Shown piece after piece: positions 53,693-62,780 of a stretch of DNA of 64,000 nucleotides; position 1 is the first letter of the stretch; each line of letters begins with the position of its first letter. This stretch comes from JAHCIE01 sp034431435 (GTDB taxonomy: Bacteria; Chloroflexota; Anaerolineae; Epilineales; JAHCIE01), in contig DAOUDG010000094.1 of assembly GCA_034431435.1 (NCBI GenBank), positions 1 through 64,000 of the forward strand. The letters are read 5' to 3'. The notes below the pieces were generated by a model, which saw only the letters and a program-made list of their open reading frames with translations, was not told the DNA's origin and searched no databases. The position numbers and the translations under genes are program-made.

Positions 53693-54592
53693 ATGTCGAA
53701 AAAATCTCGCTCTGGTCAGAAGCAAACCGCCTCTGAGCACCACTCAGAGGACGCGCACGTTCGCGATATCACCGTCAAGCCCATTCATGCTCTGGCGATT
53801 GCCATCCTGATCCTGATCGCCTGCGCCTTCTTCCTCGCCTTCAGCCGAGTCTGGGAGCAGTCATCCGGGGAAGAGGTTGCCCCGCAGATCGGCGCGGCCC
53901 CCGTGCAGTCGGGGTCGGCCAACATTCTGCCGCCGGGTAGCCTGCCCCAGGGCAATGTCATCCAGGTTCAGCCCGGCAAGGACGGCATGGTCCAGCTGCC
54001 TGCTCAAGCGCCCCAGCAACAGGCCCAGGTGGTCTATCCCAGCGGCGCGAATCGCACCGATTCGACGGCCGAGGGCTTCCCCTCAGAAGGGGCGGCCAGC
54101 GCGCCGATCACGATACTGGAGCTGGCCGATTTCCAGTGCCCCTATTGCCGCCAGTTCGCCGAAGACACCCTGCCCAAGATGCGCGAGAAGTATCTCAAGG
54201 ATGGCAAAGTGCGGCTGATCTGGCGTGACATGTCGATTCGCGGTCCGGAAAGCGACGCAGCCGCGGCGGCCGCGCTGTGCGCCCACGAGCAGGGTCGCTT
54301 CTGGCCATACCATGACCTGCTCTTCGCGCGGGCACAGGGGCAGAACCAGGGCGCATTCACGCCCGCGACGCTGAAGGCGATGGCCGACGAGGTAGGGCGC
54401 ATCCAGCCCGAACTGTTTGCCCAGTGCCTCGACTCAGGGCGCTATCTGCCCGCTGTCCGCGCTTCCACCCAGGATGCTACGACTAACCTGAAGCTCGCGG
54501 GCACACCGACCTTCTTTGTCAACGGCCGCAAAGTCGAGGGCAATCTGGCGTGGGAAAAGTGGGATGAGATGCTGTCCACGGCGACCCAGTAG
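53693..54592 (+). CDS. DsbA-like thioredoxin-fold oxidoreductase
   Basis: 299 residues. N-terminal cytosolic Ser/Lys-rich stretch, membrane segment about 30-50, Pro/Gln-rich linker, then a thioredoxin-4 domain with DFQCPYCRQFAEDTL and the cis-Pro loop GTPTFFVNG. CPYC is the redox pair. It probably forms disulfides in exported proteins. Paired with the TlpA-like protein it suggests an extracytoplasmic thiol system; a VKOR or DsbB partner is not visible. Confidence 0.88.
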   Translation: MSKKSRSGQKQTASEHHSEDAHVRDITVKPIHALAIAILILIACAFFLAFSRVWEQSSGEEVAPQIGAAPVQSGSANILPPGSLPQGNVIQVQPGKDGMVQLPAQAPQQQAQVVYPSGANRTDSTAEGFPSEGAASAPITILELADFQCPYCRQFAEDTLPKMREKYLKDGKVRLIWRDMSIRGPESDAAAAAALCAHEQGRFWPYHDLLFARAQGQNQGAFTPATLKAMADEVGRIQPELFAQCLDSGRYLPAVRASTQDATTNLKLAGTPTFFVNGRKVEGNLAWEKWDEMLSTATQ

Positions 54593-54613
54593 GGGCGCTG
54601 ATCGGCGGAGAAT

Positions 54614-54637
54614 GCGCGGGATGGTCACATCCCGCGC
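54614..54637. terminator. Terminator between convergent genes
   Basis: Perfect ten-base-pair stem GCGCGGGATG / CATCCCGCGC with loop GTCA, followed on the + strand by a T-rich stretch. It lies between the DsbA-like gene and the - strand pseudokinase. Confidence 0.7.
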
Positions 54638-54647
54638 GTTGCGTTTC

Positions 54648-55838
54648 TCATGGTTCCCACGTCAGCTGTGTCGCCACCCACTGGCCGTCAGGGCGAATCA
54701 CACCCTCGACAGTGGCCCGCACGCCGGGGCGGGGGCTGTTGCTGATGGCGAAGGGAACCTGAATCACCTGCCCATCCACGGTCCACCTGGCGCCGTCGAT
54801 GGCGTCGACGCGGCCCACGCGCCGGAACGCGCCTGGCGTGGCAGTAACACCGCCGGCGACAAAGGGTGTGGCGGTGGCGGCTGGCGGCGGAGCGGCCGGG
54901 CCACGCAGAATCTGCGTCGCCGCCAGGGCGGCCAACAGGACACCGGCCACGACCAGCGCGGTCAGCCATCGTCGCCGCCCGTGGCTGGACTGGTCGGGCG
55001 GTGCGGACGATAGCAGCGGCGCGGAGCGAGGGGCCGTCGCCGGGGGCGGCGCAGGCGTGGGAACTGGCGCGGCGGCGACCGGGGCCGGGGCGACCATGCC
55101 GGTGGTGCGGGCGGCGTCCTCGGCGGTGCGACGCAAGGCGTCGGCGGTCCAGGCGGCGGTCGGGCGCTGGGTGGGCGTCTCAGCGAGGAGGCGCGCGGTC
55201 AGCCCGCGCAGGGAGTCGGGAATGCCTGGCGGCAGCGTCATGCTGCCAGGGCGCGGCGCCTGCCCGCTCAAGAGGGCGTACAGCATCGCGCCCAGGGCAT
55301 ACACGTCGGCGGCCGGGGTGGGGGGCGCACCGGCGATGACCTCCGGCGCCGCCCACGGTGGGCCGGGCGCGGGATGGGGAAGGCAGAAGCCCTCGACGCA
55401 GGCGTGACCGTCTGGCGTGAGGCGCACGCGCTCGGGCGTCAAGGCCCCGTGCGCGAGACCCTGACCGTGGGCGGCGGCCAGCGCGGTGGCAATCTGGCCG
55501 GCGACCGAGGTGGGAATCTCCGGGCGGTAGGGGTGGCCACGGGCCAGGGATTGGGCCAGCGTACCGCCTTCGACGGCTTCGCTAACGATGTAAGCGAGCG
55601 AACCGTCCTCGGCGACGTCGAAGATGCGCACGATGTTGGGGTGAAGCAGAACGGCGGCCTGGCGCGCGGCCGCCAGCCGCGCCGACGCGGCCGCCGACCC
55701 GGCCGGCGCACTCAGGGCCAGCACCTCGACGATACGGTCGAGGCGGGCGTCGCGGGCGCGGAACCGCTCGCCGTCGGCGTCGGTTCCCAGGGATTCCAGA
55801 ATCAGGTAGCGGTCGGCGAGCAGGCGCGGCATGTTCAT
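54648..55838 (-). CDS. Membrane Ser/Thr pseudokinase with extracellular domain
   Basis: 396 residues. A Hanks-type kinase fold covers about 1-245, but key residues are gone: the Gly loop is degenerate (LGTDADGERF), the ATP-anchoring Lys is Leu in RIVEVLAL, the catalytic HRD is HGA (GLAHGALTPERV) and DFG is EGF. Catalysis is therefore unlikely. A Pro/Ala linker, one membrane segment near 292-308 and a DUF5666-like outer domain follow. It may act as a scaffold or signal receiver. The ATG follows GCGAGGAATC, and a TAGAAT -10 lies upstream. Confidence 0.85.
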   Translation of the reverse strand: MNMPRLLADRYLILESLGTDADGERFRARDARLDRIVEVLALSAPAGSAAASARLAAARQAAVLLHPNIVRIFDVAEDGSLAYIVSEAVEGGTLAQSLARGHPYRPEIPTSVAGQIATALAAAHGQGLAHGALTPERVRLTPDGHACVEGFCLPHPAPGPPWAAPEVIAGAPPTPAADVYALGAMLYALLSGQAPRPGSMTLPPGIPDSLRGLTARLLAETPTQRPTAAWTADALRRTAEDAARTTGMVAPAPVAAAPVPTPAPPPATAPRSAPLLSSAPPDQSSHGRRRWLTALVVAGVLLAALAATQILRGPAAPPPAATATPFVAGGVTATPGAFRRVGRVDAIDGARWTVDGQVIQVPFAISNSPRPGVRATVEGVIRPDGQWVATQLTWEP

Positions 55839-55962
55839 TCTGCGCGATTCCTCGCCCCCATTCTAGCACAGTCGAAGGCCATCAGTAGCATTTCCAGGCA
55901 GCTTCGTCTCTGAAGCCCGCCAGAAGCCCCTTGCTGCGCTCGGCGTGATAGTCGCGGTGGCA

Positions 55963-57549
55963 CTACCCTCGCAAGAGTTCCCGTCGCAGTTCCAGCGCCC
56001 AGCCCGCGTCGCGCGGGAAGTCGGCGTAGTCGTGGATGTCGGCAAGGCGCGGGTCGTCGGGGTCGATGCCGGCGCCCTGGAGCAGCGCGTAGTCTTGCAG
56101 ACTCTCGGCGAAGACCTCCCAGCGCAGCGAGTCGATGGGACCGTCGGGGCCGGGGTAGACCTGGAAGGGGTCGCCGCCTGGCCAGTTGGGCCAGCCGTGG
56201 GCGTGGTTGACGGTGAATGGGTCGATGAGAGTCGTCGTCTCGCGCCGATACCAGTAGTTGTAGCCCCAGTGCAGGAAGCCACACGCCTTGAGGCGGTAGA
56301 GCAGCCAGCCCGACATGCGAATCTTGGTCAGGGGCGTGTCCAGCAGGCGGTTGAGGTAGCGGCCGCGGGGCCAGCAGCAGAAGTAGGCCCAGGCAGGGAT
56401 GCCCTCGCGCACGAAGTCGGGGGCGGTGGTAATGGAGGGTACGGGGATGTCGGTCAGACCCTGGCGGGCGAAGTCGATCTCGGTCAGGGCGTCCATGACC
56501 GGCAGCCACGGCGCGATGTCGCGCAACATGGCCCGCGCTGCGCCATAGGAGGCCAGCTGTTCTGCGCCGTGGGGTTCGTCGGACAGGTGGAAGAAGCTGC
56601 GGTCGAGCAGATCTTCGTCACCCAGCAGGGTCCACAACTCACCCAGGTATTGGGTGAGGAAGGTGCGGTAGGTGTCTGACGTGGCGGGTGTCTCCGGCGA
56701 CCACAGCAGGTCGCCGTTCTCGCCGTGGCCCAGGTAGACGCGCACGGCGTGGCGCGCGCCCCATTGGGTGAACAGGTGCGCCCATTCGAGACGGCGCAGC
56801 CCGGCTGCCTGGGCGGCTTTGAGCCAGCGGCGTACCAGCGACCAGTCGAAGCTATAGCCGTCACCGTCGCGGCGGATGCCGAGGAGTTGGGTGGGTCGCT
56901 TGACACCATCCAGCGAGGGCGTCAGGGTCGGGACGTACAGCGTGTCTGAGCCGTGCGCGGCTAGGTTGTGCAGGTAGGGGGTGAGGATGCGCCAGAACCG
57001 GTCATCGGTGAGCCGCGCGTCGTACCAGTCCATGAGGGCGTCGGCGTAGAGCCAGTGGGTGACGGGGAAGTCGCGGCGCTCGGTCAGGCGCACGGGGCTG
57101 ACGCGCACGGTGGCCGGCAAGGTGAAGGTTGGCCCGTCGTGGACGGCCAGCCGCACGGTAACGGCGTAATCGCCGGGCGGCGCGTCGGGTGCGACGATGA
57201 CGCTGACCCAGAAGGTGGTGGTTTCGTAAGGCCCGGCGTGGGCCTCGGCGTCGGGGAACAGCGGGTCGGGAACCAGGCCTGGCAGGTGCTCGAAGCCCTC
57301 GATTTCGTCCGGCTCGGTGTGCGTCGCCAGGTGGGTCAGAGGCACGTAGCCGACGCGGCGGACGCGCACGGCGAGGGCGTCAGGAGCGTCCACATCGGCG
57401 TGGATGCGAGCGTCACCGGTCTCGACACGCAGGCACGCCTGGAACGAGAGCCGCTCGCCGCCGGCGGCGTCCAGAGTGAGCGGGAAGGCCGGTTCGGCGA
57501 TGGAGCGGGGGTAGAAACGGCGTAGAGACGGAGATAGCCAGGCGCGCAC
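55963..57549 (-). CDS. DUF4091-domain protein, putative glycoside-hydrolase-like
   Basis: 528 residues from GTG 57549, with AGGAGG seven bases upstream. An N-terminal beta domain (about 1-160) precedes a barrel-like region with HLSDEPHGAEQL, then the C-terminal DUF4091 module with FLHWGYNYWYRRE and LRWEVFAESLQDYALLQ. Acidic residues in the DEP segment could be catalytic by analogy with related barrels; no activity is proven. There is no signal peptide, so it may be cytosolic. Neighbours do not suggest a substrate. Confidence 0.75.
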   Translation of the reverse strand: MRAWLSPSLRRFYPRSIAEPAFPLTLDAAGGERLSFQACLRVETGDARIHADVDAPDALAVRVRRVGYVPLTHLATHTEPDEIEGFEHLPGLVPDPLFPDAEAHAGPYETTTFWVSVIVAPDAPPGDYAVTVRLAVHDGPTFTLPATVRVSPVRLTERRDFPVTHWLYADALMDWYDARLTDDRFWRILTPYLHNLAAHGSDTLYVPTLTPSLDGVKRPTQLLGIRRDGDGYSFDWSLVRRWLKAAQAAGLRRLEWAHLFTQWGARHAVRVYLGHGENGDLLWSPETPATSDTYRTFLTQYLGELWTLLGDEDLLDRSFFHLSDEPHGAEQLASYGAARAMLRDIAPWLPVMDALTEIDFARQGLTDIPVPSITTAPDFVREGIPAWAYFCCWPRGRYLNRLLDTPLTKIRMSGWLLYRLKACGFLHWGYNYWYRRETTTLIDPFTVNHAHGWPNWPGGDPFQVYPGPDGPIDSLRWEVFAESLQDYALLQGAGIDPDDPRLADIHDYADFPRDAGWALELRRELLRG

Positions 57550-57604
57550 GGACAGCCTCCTGAGGCGGCGACAGGGTCGCGGGTGGGATGGCTGTCAGTG
57601 TACC

Positions 57605-58015
57605 TCAGGCGGCCTGAGAGCGCAAGGTAGATAGGGACGCGAAACCGTGATTGACGGCGCGCACCGTCCCGTCGGGGGTGAGGACGACGGTGGTCGGCAC
57701 GGTCAGGACACCGAAGCGGTCAGCCAGGCCGCGCTCGGCGGCAGCGTCGACGGGCACGACGTGGATGGGCGCCTGCTGCGCCAGGCGCTGCAAGGTTGGG
57801 GCCTGCGCTGTGCGGCACTGGTGACAGTTGGCCGTCCAGAAGTAGAGAATCGTGGGCCGCGCCGGATCGAGGGGCAGGGCGACGCTGTCGGCGGCAGCCT
57901 GGGCGCGGCCGCGTGTCAGCCTGCCCAGGCTGCGCGTGGCGAAGGGGACTAGCGCCAGCAGCGCGAACAGTAACCCAGCGACGAGGAGGCGTTCGACGAC
58001 GGTGATGCCATCCAT
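57605..58015 (-). CDS. Membrane-anchored thioredoxin-fold protein
   Basis: 136 residues. Membrane segment about 8-27, then a compact thioredoxin domain with YFWTANCHQCRTAQAP and the cis-Pro loop VPTTVVL. CHQC replaces the usual CGPC, so its redox potential will differ. It begins three bases after the DUF4395 stop; a DUF4395-thioredoxin pair is common in Chloroflexota and Actinobacteria. Confidence 0.82.
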   Translation of the reverse strand: MDGITVVERLLVAGLLFALLALVPFATRSLGRLTRGRAQAAADSVALPLDPARPTILYFWTANCHQCRTAQAPTLQRLAQQAPIHVVPVDAAAERGLADRFGVLTVPTTVVLTPDGTVRAVNHGFASLSTLRSQAA

Positions 58016-58018
58016 GGC

Positions 58019-58468
58019 TTACGACCAGGTGGGCAGGGCGATATGCACGCCGAGGCGCGCGAGCTGATAGTACACGAAGCAGCCGACGCAGAAGCCGAAG
58101 AAGAGGTTGACGGCGGCCAGGATAATGACGATCCATGCCAGCGCCCAGCCGAGCGTCGTCACGCCGGTGAAGAGGGCAACGCTGCTGGCGATGAGGAACA
58201 ATGCGCCCACACCCTGGGCGAAGAGGTGCGCATTGGCGGTATCCTCTACCACGTCGGGTTTGACCCAACCACGGGGCCGCAGGACCGACAGGTAGACGCT
58301 CTTGAACAGCCCTGCGCCGGGCCAGATCGTGCCGATGGCCATGACTGCGGCGACGAAGGCCACCAGCCAGGGCTGGTTCAGGACGAAGCCGAGCGCCAGG
58401 CAGGCGATAATGGCCGCCTGGTTGAAGCGGAGGGCATTACGGTCGAGGGGGCGAAGTTGTAGCTCCAT
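58019..58468 (-). CDS. DUF4395 membrane protein
   Basis: 149 residues with about four membrane segments. NALRFNQAAII near the start, PRGWVKPDVVEDT in the middle and GFCVGCFVYYQLARLG near the end, with a Cys pair in the membrane, are typical of DUF4395. The Cys pair and the thioredoxin partner suggest electron transfer across the membrane, but function is unproven. Confidence 0.85.
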   Translation of the reverse strand: MELQLRPLDRNALRFNQAAIIACLALGFVLNQPWLVAFVAAVMAIGTIWPGAGLFKSVYLSVLRPRGWVKPDVVEDTANAHLFAQGVGALFLIASSVALFTGVTTLGWALAWIVIILAAVNLFFGFCVGCFVYYQLARLGVHIALPTWS

Positions 58469-58501
58469 GCGTATGGCTCCTTGGGTCGACCACGGACTGG
58501 G

Positions 58502-58570
58502 GACTACCGACCACGAGCTATCTGACGGACGCAGTCGATGCGGCAGTTCGGTGGGCTGTGGTCGGTAGTC
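58502..58570 (-). terminator. 13-bp inverted repeat at the end of cysE
   Basis: GACTACCGACCAC (58502-58514) and its exact complement (58558-58570) enclose 43 nt. One arm overlaps the cysE stop codon. It probably ends the cysteine operon before the DUF4395 gene, though the loop is long and no U-run is present. Confidence 0.45.
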
Positions 58571-59279
58571 AAATCATGAAATCCTCGCCGCGCCACACGC
58601 CGTTCTGCGGCGCGTGGACCTCGTGCAGGTGATGCGGGTGCTGCACAACATGGTTAGTGGCGCGCTCCTCCAGGTCGTCGAGCCGCTCCATGATCGAGAC
58701 GAGGGCGGCGCTGACGGTATCGGGCAACAGGCTGTGATCCAGGTCAGGGACCAGGGGGCGCGGCTTGCTGCGCATGACAACCTGGCCGGGCACGCCAACG
58801 ACAACCGAGTTGGCAGGCACGGGCTTGACGACGACGGCGTTCGCGCCGATGCGGCTGTTGGCGCCGACGGTGATCGCGCCGAGAATCTTAGCCCCCGCGC
58901 CGACGACGACGCCCTCCTCCAGGGTTGGATGGCGCTTGCCCTTGTTGAGGCTTGTGCCGCCCAGGGTCACGCCGTGGTAGAGGGTGACATTGGGGCCGAC
59001 TTCGGCCGTCTCGCCGATGACGACGCCCATGCCGTGGTCGATAAAGAAGCCCTCCTGAATGGTCGCGCCAGGGTGAATCTCAATGCCGGTCAGGGCGCGG
59101 GTGAGCTGAGAGACGCCGCGCGCGGCGAAGCGCCAGCCGCGCCGCCACAGCCTGTTGGCGAGGCGGTAGCCCCACAGCGCGTGCAGGCCCGGATAGAAGA
59201 AGAGAATCTCGGCCGAGCTACGCGCTGCCGGGTCACGGTCGAAGACGGACTGAATATCCTTGCGGAGCGTGTCAAACAT
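58569..59279 (-). CDS. cysE: Serine O-acetyltransferase
   Basis: Acetylates serine with acetyl-CoA to make O-acetylserine. It has 236 residues. The left-handed beta-helix hexapeptide run starts at IHPGATIQEGFFIDHGMG, with the catalytic His and the LGGTSLNKGKRHPTL loop. The protein ends in Ile, the residue by which CysE docks into the CysK active site in other bacteria. It is the last gene of the cysteine operon, 48 nt after cysK. Confidence 0.94.
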   Translation of the reverse strand: MFDTLRKDIQSVFDRDPAARSSAEILFFYPGLHALWGYRLANRLWRRGWRFAARGVSQLTRALTGIEIHPGATIQEGFFIDHGMGVVIGETAEVGPNVTLYHGVTLGGTSLNKGKRHPTLEEGVVVGAGAKILGAITVGANSRIGANAVVVKPVPANSVVVGVPGQVVMRSKPRPLVPDLDHSLLPDTVSAALVSIMERLDDLEERATNHVVQHPHHLHEVHAPQNGVWRGEDFMI

Positions 59280-59327
59280 CGCATCACCTCAGTCTATCGC
59301 ATCGATTCCGAACGGACGCGGTTGTCG

Positions 59328-60260
59328 CTACTGCGCCAGGTCGGCGAAGAGGGCCGTGCTCAGGTAGCGCTCGCCGAACGACGGGATGATGACTACGATG
59401 AGCTTGCCCGCGTTCTCTGGCCGCTTTGCCACCTGGATGGCGGCCCAGGTGGCCGCGCCCGACGAGATACCCACCAGCAGCCCCTCCTCGCGGGCCATGC
59501 GGCGGGCAAGGTCGAAGGCGTCCTCGTTCTTGACCTGGATGACCTCGTCGTAGATTTTGGTGTTCAGCACCTTGGGCACGAACCCCGCGCCGATGCCCTG
59601 GATAGGGTGCGGCCCCTTCTGGCCGCCCGACAGCACGGGCGACGCGGTAGGCTCGACGGCGATGGCCTTGAAGGATGGCTTGCGGCCCTTGATGACCTCG
59701 GCGACGCCCGTGATCGTGCCACCGGTGCCGATGCCAGACACGAGGATATCTACCTGGCCGTCGGTATCGCGCCAGATTTCTTCGGCGGTGGTGCGGCGGT
59801 GAATCTCCGGGTTGGCTGGATTCTCGAATTGCTGCGGGATGAAGTAGCGTGGCTCGGCGGCGGCCATCTGCTCGGCCTTACCGATCGCACCGTTCATGCC
59901 CTCCGGCCCAGGCGTCAAGATGAGGTCTGCCCCATAGGCGCGCAGGAGCATGCGGCGCTCCTTGCTCATGGTCTCAGGCATGACCAGGGTGCACTTGTAG
60001 CCGCGCGCCGCGCACACCATCGCCAGCGCGATGCCGGTGTTGCCGCTGGTTGGCTCCAGGATGATGGTATCGGGGCCGATCTTGCCCGCCTGCTCGGCCG
60101 CGTCGATCATGGACAGGCCGATGCGGTCCTTGACGCTGTGGGCAGGGTTGTAGAATTCGAGCTTGGCGACGACCTCGGCCACCGCGCCGTCGGTGACGCG
60201 GTTCAACTTGACCAGGGGGGTGTTGCCAATCAGTTCCGTCACATTGTTCGCGATGTTCAT
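59328..60260 (-). CDS. cysK: Cysteine synthase A
   Basis: PLP enzyme making cysteine from O-acetylserine and sulfide. It has 310 residues from ATG 60260 behind GAGG; the frame extends upstream to 60302 without support. PLP Lys44 lies in NPAHSVKDRIGLS. TSGNTGIALA, the GTGGTITG phosphate loop and IQGIGAGFVP are typical of CysK. It follows the MoeB-rhodanese gene by 13 nt. Confidence 0.95.
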   Translation of the reverse strand: MNIANNVTELIGNTPLVKLNRVTDGAVAEVVAKLEFYNPAHSVKDRIGLSMIDAAEQAGKIGPDTIILEPTSGNTGIALAMVCAARGYKCTLVMPETMSKERRMLLRAYGADLILTPGPEGMNGAIGKAEQMAAAEPRYFIPQQFENPANPEIHRRTTAEEIWRDTDGQVDILVSGIGTGGTITGVAEVIKGRKPSFKAIAVEPTASPVLSGGQKGPHPIQGIGAGFVPKVLNTKIYDEVIQVKNEDAFDLARRMAREEGLLVGISSGAATWAAIQVAKRPENAGKLIVVIIPSFGERYLSTALFADLAQ

Positions 60261-60273
60261 GAGGTCCTCGTAG

Positions 60274-61464
60274 TTAGTAGATGGGCATATCCGGCTCGAC
60301 ATCCTCCGCCCAGGCGTGGATGCCGCCGGTCAGGTTCTTGAGGCGGGTGAAGCCGCTGTCGCGCAGCAGGCCGAGGGCCTTCATGCTGCGCACACCGGTG
60401 CGACACTGGAGGACGATCTCGTCGCGCGTGTCCAACTCGTTCATGCGGGCGGGCAGGTCCGGCAGGGGAATGAGCTTCGCGCCGTCGATGTGGGCGATCT
60501 CCCACTCGTGGGGGTCGCGCACGTCGATGAGAACGAAACGCGGGTCGTGCTCGGCCAGCTTGTGCTGCACCTCGATGGGCGTGATTTGCCAGCGCGGGTC
60601 GGTCTGGTCGGCGACGGGCGTCTCGCCGCCGATGGGCGCGCCGCAGAACGCTTCGTAGTCGATAAGCTCGTGGATGGTGGGCTGCTCGCCGCAGATGGGG
60701 CACTGGGGGTTCTTGCGCAGCCTGACGACGCGGGTATCCATGCTCAGGGCGTCGAGGAGCAGCAAGCGGCCGATCAGCGGCTCGCCAATGCCCAGGATGA
60801 GCTTGATGACCTCAGTGGCCTGGATGGTCCCCAGCAGGCCGGGCAAGATGCCCAGCACACCGCCCTCGGCGCACGAGGGAACCTCGCCGGGCGGCGGGGG
60901 ATCGGGGTACAGGCAGCGGTAGCAAGGCCCCTGGGACGCCCAGAACACCGACGCCTGGCCCTCGAAGCGAAAGATGCTGGCGTGGACGTTGGGGATGTCC
61001 AGCAGCACGCTCACGTCGTTGACGAGGTAGCGGGTGGGGAAGTTGTCGGTGCCATCGGCGATGATGTCGTACTGGCGGGCGATGTCCAGCGCATTCTCGG
61101 CGGTGAACATCGTTTCGTGGGCTACAATCTCGATGGTGGGATTGATGGCGCGCAGCTTATCGACGGCCGACTGTATCTTGGACCGGCCGACGTCGGGGGT
61201 GTGGTGCAGCAGCTGGCGTTGCAGATTGCTGTAGTCGACCACGTCAAAGTCGACGACGCCCAGCTTGCCGACACCCGCCGCTGCTAGGTACATGGCGAGG
61301 GGCGAGCCGAGGCCGCCCGTGCCGACGCACAGCACGCTGGCCGCCTTGAGCTTCTTCTGCCCCGCCAGACCCACCTCGGGCATGATGAGATGGCGCGAGT
61401 AGCGCTTGATTTCTGCGTTGGAGAGGGAGACCCCCTCCGCCAATTCAGCGTAGTTCACTGGCAT
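60274..61464 (-). CDS. moeB: MoeB/MoeZ-type adenylyltransferase with rhodanese domain
   Basis: Activates the C-terminal Gly of a small sulfur-carrier protein with ATP, then adds sulfur. It has 396 residues. The ThiF/MoeB domain shows CVGTGGLGSPLAMYLAAAGVG and the zinc Cys pairs C181/C184 and C255/C258. The rhodanese domain (about 290-396) carries the persulfide Cys354 in LQCRTGVRS. This fusion is the MoeZ layout that thiocarboxylates CysO in mycobacteria. It lies 13 nt after cysM. Confidence 0.94.
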   Translation of the reverse strand: MPVNYAELAEGVSLSNAEIKRYSRHLIMPEVGLAGQKKLKAASVLCVGTGGLGSPLAMYLAAAGVGKLGVVDFDVVDYSNLQRQLLHHTPDVGRSKIQSAVDKLRAINPTIEIVAHETMFTAENALDIARQYDIIADGTDNFPTRYLVNDVSVLLDIPNVHASIFRFEGQASVFWASQGPCYRCLYPDPPPPGEVPSCAEGGVLGILPGLLGTIQATEVIKLILGIGEPLIGRLLLLDALSMDTRVVRLRKNPQCPICGEQPTIHELIDYEAFCGAPIGGETPVADQTDPRWQITPIEVQHKLAEHDPRFVLIDVRDPHEWEIAHIDGAKLIPLPDLPARMNELDTRDEIVLQCRTGVRSMKALGLLRDSGFTRLKNLTGGIHAWAEDVEPDMPIY

Positions 61465-61477
61465 GGGTGTTCCTTGA

Positions 61478-62422
61478 TTATTGCCACAGGCCCAGCGACA
61501 GGTACTTGGCTCCGCCGTCGGGCAGCAGAGTCACGAGGACGCCGTGGTCCAACGCGCGGGCGACGGTCAGCGCAGCGTGAACGGCGGCCCCCGACGACAG
61601 GCCTACAAACAGGCCCTCCTCGCGGGCCAGGCGGCGGGTCATGTGCAGCGCGTCCGACGCGGCGACGGGCACGTCCCGGTCGGGCAGCGACGGGTCATAG
61701 ATGGCGGGCACAATCGCTGTTTCCAGGTGCTTCAGACCCTCGATGACTTCTAGCTCGTCGGCAGGGCCAACGGCGACACCCTGGATGCGCGGGTCGTGGG
61801 CCTTGAGGCGACGCATCACCCCAGTGAATGTGCCCGTTGTGCCCAGGCCCGCCACGAAGTGGGTTACGCGACCGTCGGTCTGGGCCAGAATCTCGGGGCC
61901 GGTGGTGTCGTAGTGGGCGCGCCAGTTGGCGTCGTTGCTATACTGGTCGGGGTAGAAGTAGCGCTCCGGCTGGTCGGCTACGATAGCCCGCACCATGCGG
62001 ATCGCCCCGTCGGAGCCTTCCAGCGGGTCAGATTGAATCAGCTCCGCGCCGTAGGCTCTGACGATGGCCTTGCGCTCGGCGCTGACGTTGGCGGGCATGA
62101 CCAGGGCGACGCGGTAGCCGAGCGCCGCGCCGAGCATGGCGTAGGCGACGCCCGTGTTGCCCGACGTGGAGTCGATGATCGTCTTGTCGCGAGTCAGCGT
62201 ACCGCTGATTTCGGCCTCGCGGAGCATGCGCGCGGCGGCGCGATCCTTGACCGACCCGCCGGGGTTGAACCACTCGGCCTTTGCCCACACCTCGACGGCC
62301 GGGGCCAGCCCGGCTGCGACGCGATTCAGGCGCAGCAGCGGGGTATTCCCGATCTGGTCCAGGAGACGCCACCCGCCGTGCGGGCGGTCTGGCGTCGTTG
62401 TCGCATGCTCCAACGTTAACAT
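61478..62422 (-). CDS. cysM: Cysteine synthase CysM-type
   Basis: PLP-dependent beta-replacement enzyme, 314 residues. PLP Lys59 is in NPGGSVKDRAA, with TSGNTGVAYAM and the GLGTTGTFTG loop. In mycobacteria CysM uses O-phosphoserine and the thiocarboxylated carrier CysO rather than sulfide; the neighbouring carrier and MoeZ-like genes argue for the same use. The alternative is a second sulfide-using synthase. Confidence 0.88.
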   Translation of the reverse strand: MLTLEHATTTPDRPHGGWRLLDQIGNTPLLRLNRVAAGLAPAVEVWAKAEWFNPGGSVKDRAAARMLREAEISGTLTRDKTIIDSTSGNTGVAYAMLGAALGYRVALVMPANVSAERKAIVRAYGAELIQSDPLEGSDGAIRMVRAIVADQPERYFYPDQYSNDANWRAHYDTTGPEILAQTDGRVTHFVAGLGTTGTFTGVMRRLKAHDPRIQGVAVGPADELEVIEGLKHLETAIVPAIYDPSLPDRDVPVAASDALHMTRRLAREEGLFVGLSSGAAVHAALTVARALDHGVLVTLLPDGGAKYLSLGLWQ

Positions 62423-62430
62423 GGGCTATC

Positions 62431-62757
62431 TCACATCAGCCCCAGGCCCCAGTCGTCGACCTCCATCATCTCCGGTGTCCACATCTCGTCGCCGAGGATG
62501 ACGCGCGACGGGCCGTTGGTCGTATCGGCGGTTTTGGTCCGCACCTGGTCGATGAGCCAGCCCGCAGCGGGGCAGAAGGGTGTCGTCATGATCATGGTGA
62601 CGACGGTCTCGTCGGGGGTAAACTCAATGTTGCGAATCAGGCCCAGATCGATGATGCTCATGCCGATCTCAGGGTCGAGAATCTCGCGTAGCGACTCGCG
62701 CAGCTCGCTCTCACGGGCCATCAGTTCCGGGTTGATGATGCTGCCAGTCTCGGTCAT
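62431..62757 (-). CDS. DUF59/MIP18-family protein
   Basis: 108 residues. DPEIGMSIIDLGLI and the Cys-containing TPFCPAAGWLIDQVR are the family motif, shared with SufT and PaaD, which help iron-sulfur cluster assembly. The end EVDDWGLGLM is unusually acidic and hydrophobic. Its place between the sulfur-carrier gene and cysM suggests a link to sulfur or metal-sulfur handling. Confidence 0.85.
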   Translation of the reverse strand: MTETGSIINPELMARESELRESLREILDPEIGMSIIDLGLIRNIEFTPDETVVTMIMTTPFCPAAGWLIDQVRTKTADTTNGPSRVILGDEMWTPEMMEVDDWGLGLM

Positions 62758-62780
62758 GGTACATGCCTCCTTGTCGGGGT

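Noticed and set aside
58614..60341. 575-residue open frame on the + strand
   Set aside because: Antisense of cysE and cysK, which carry clear catalytic motifs on the - strand.
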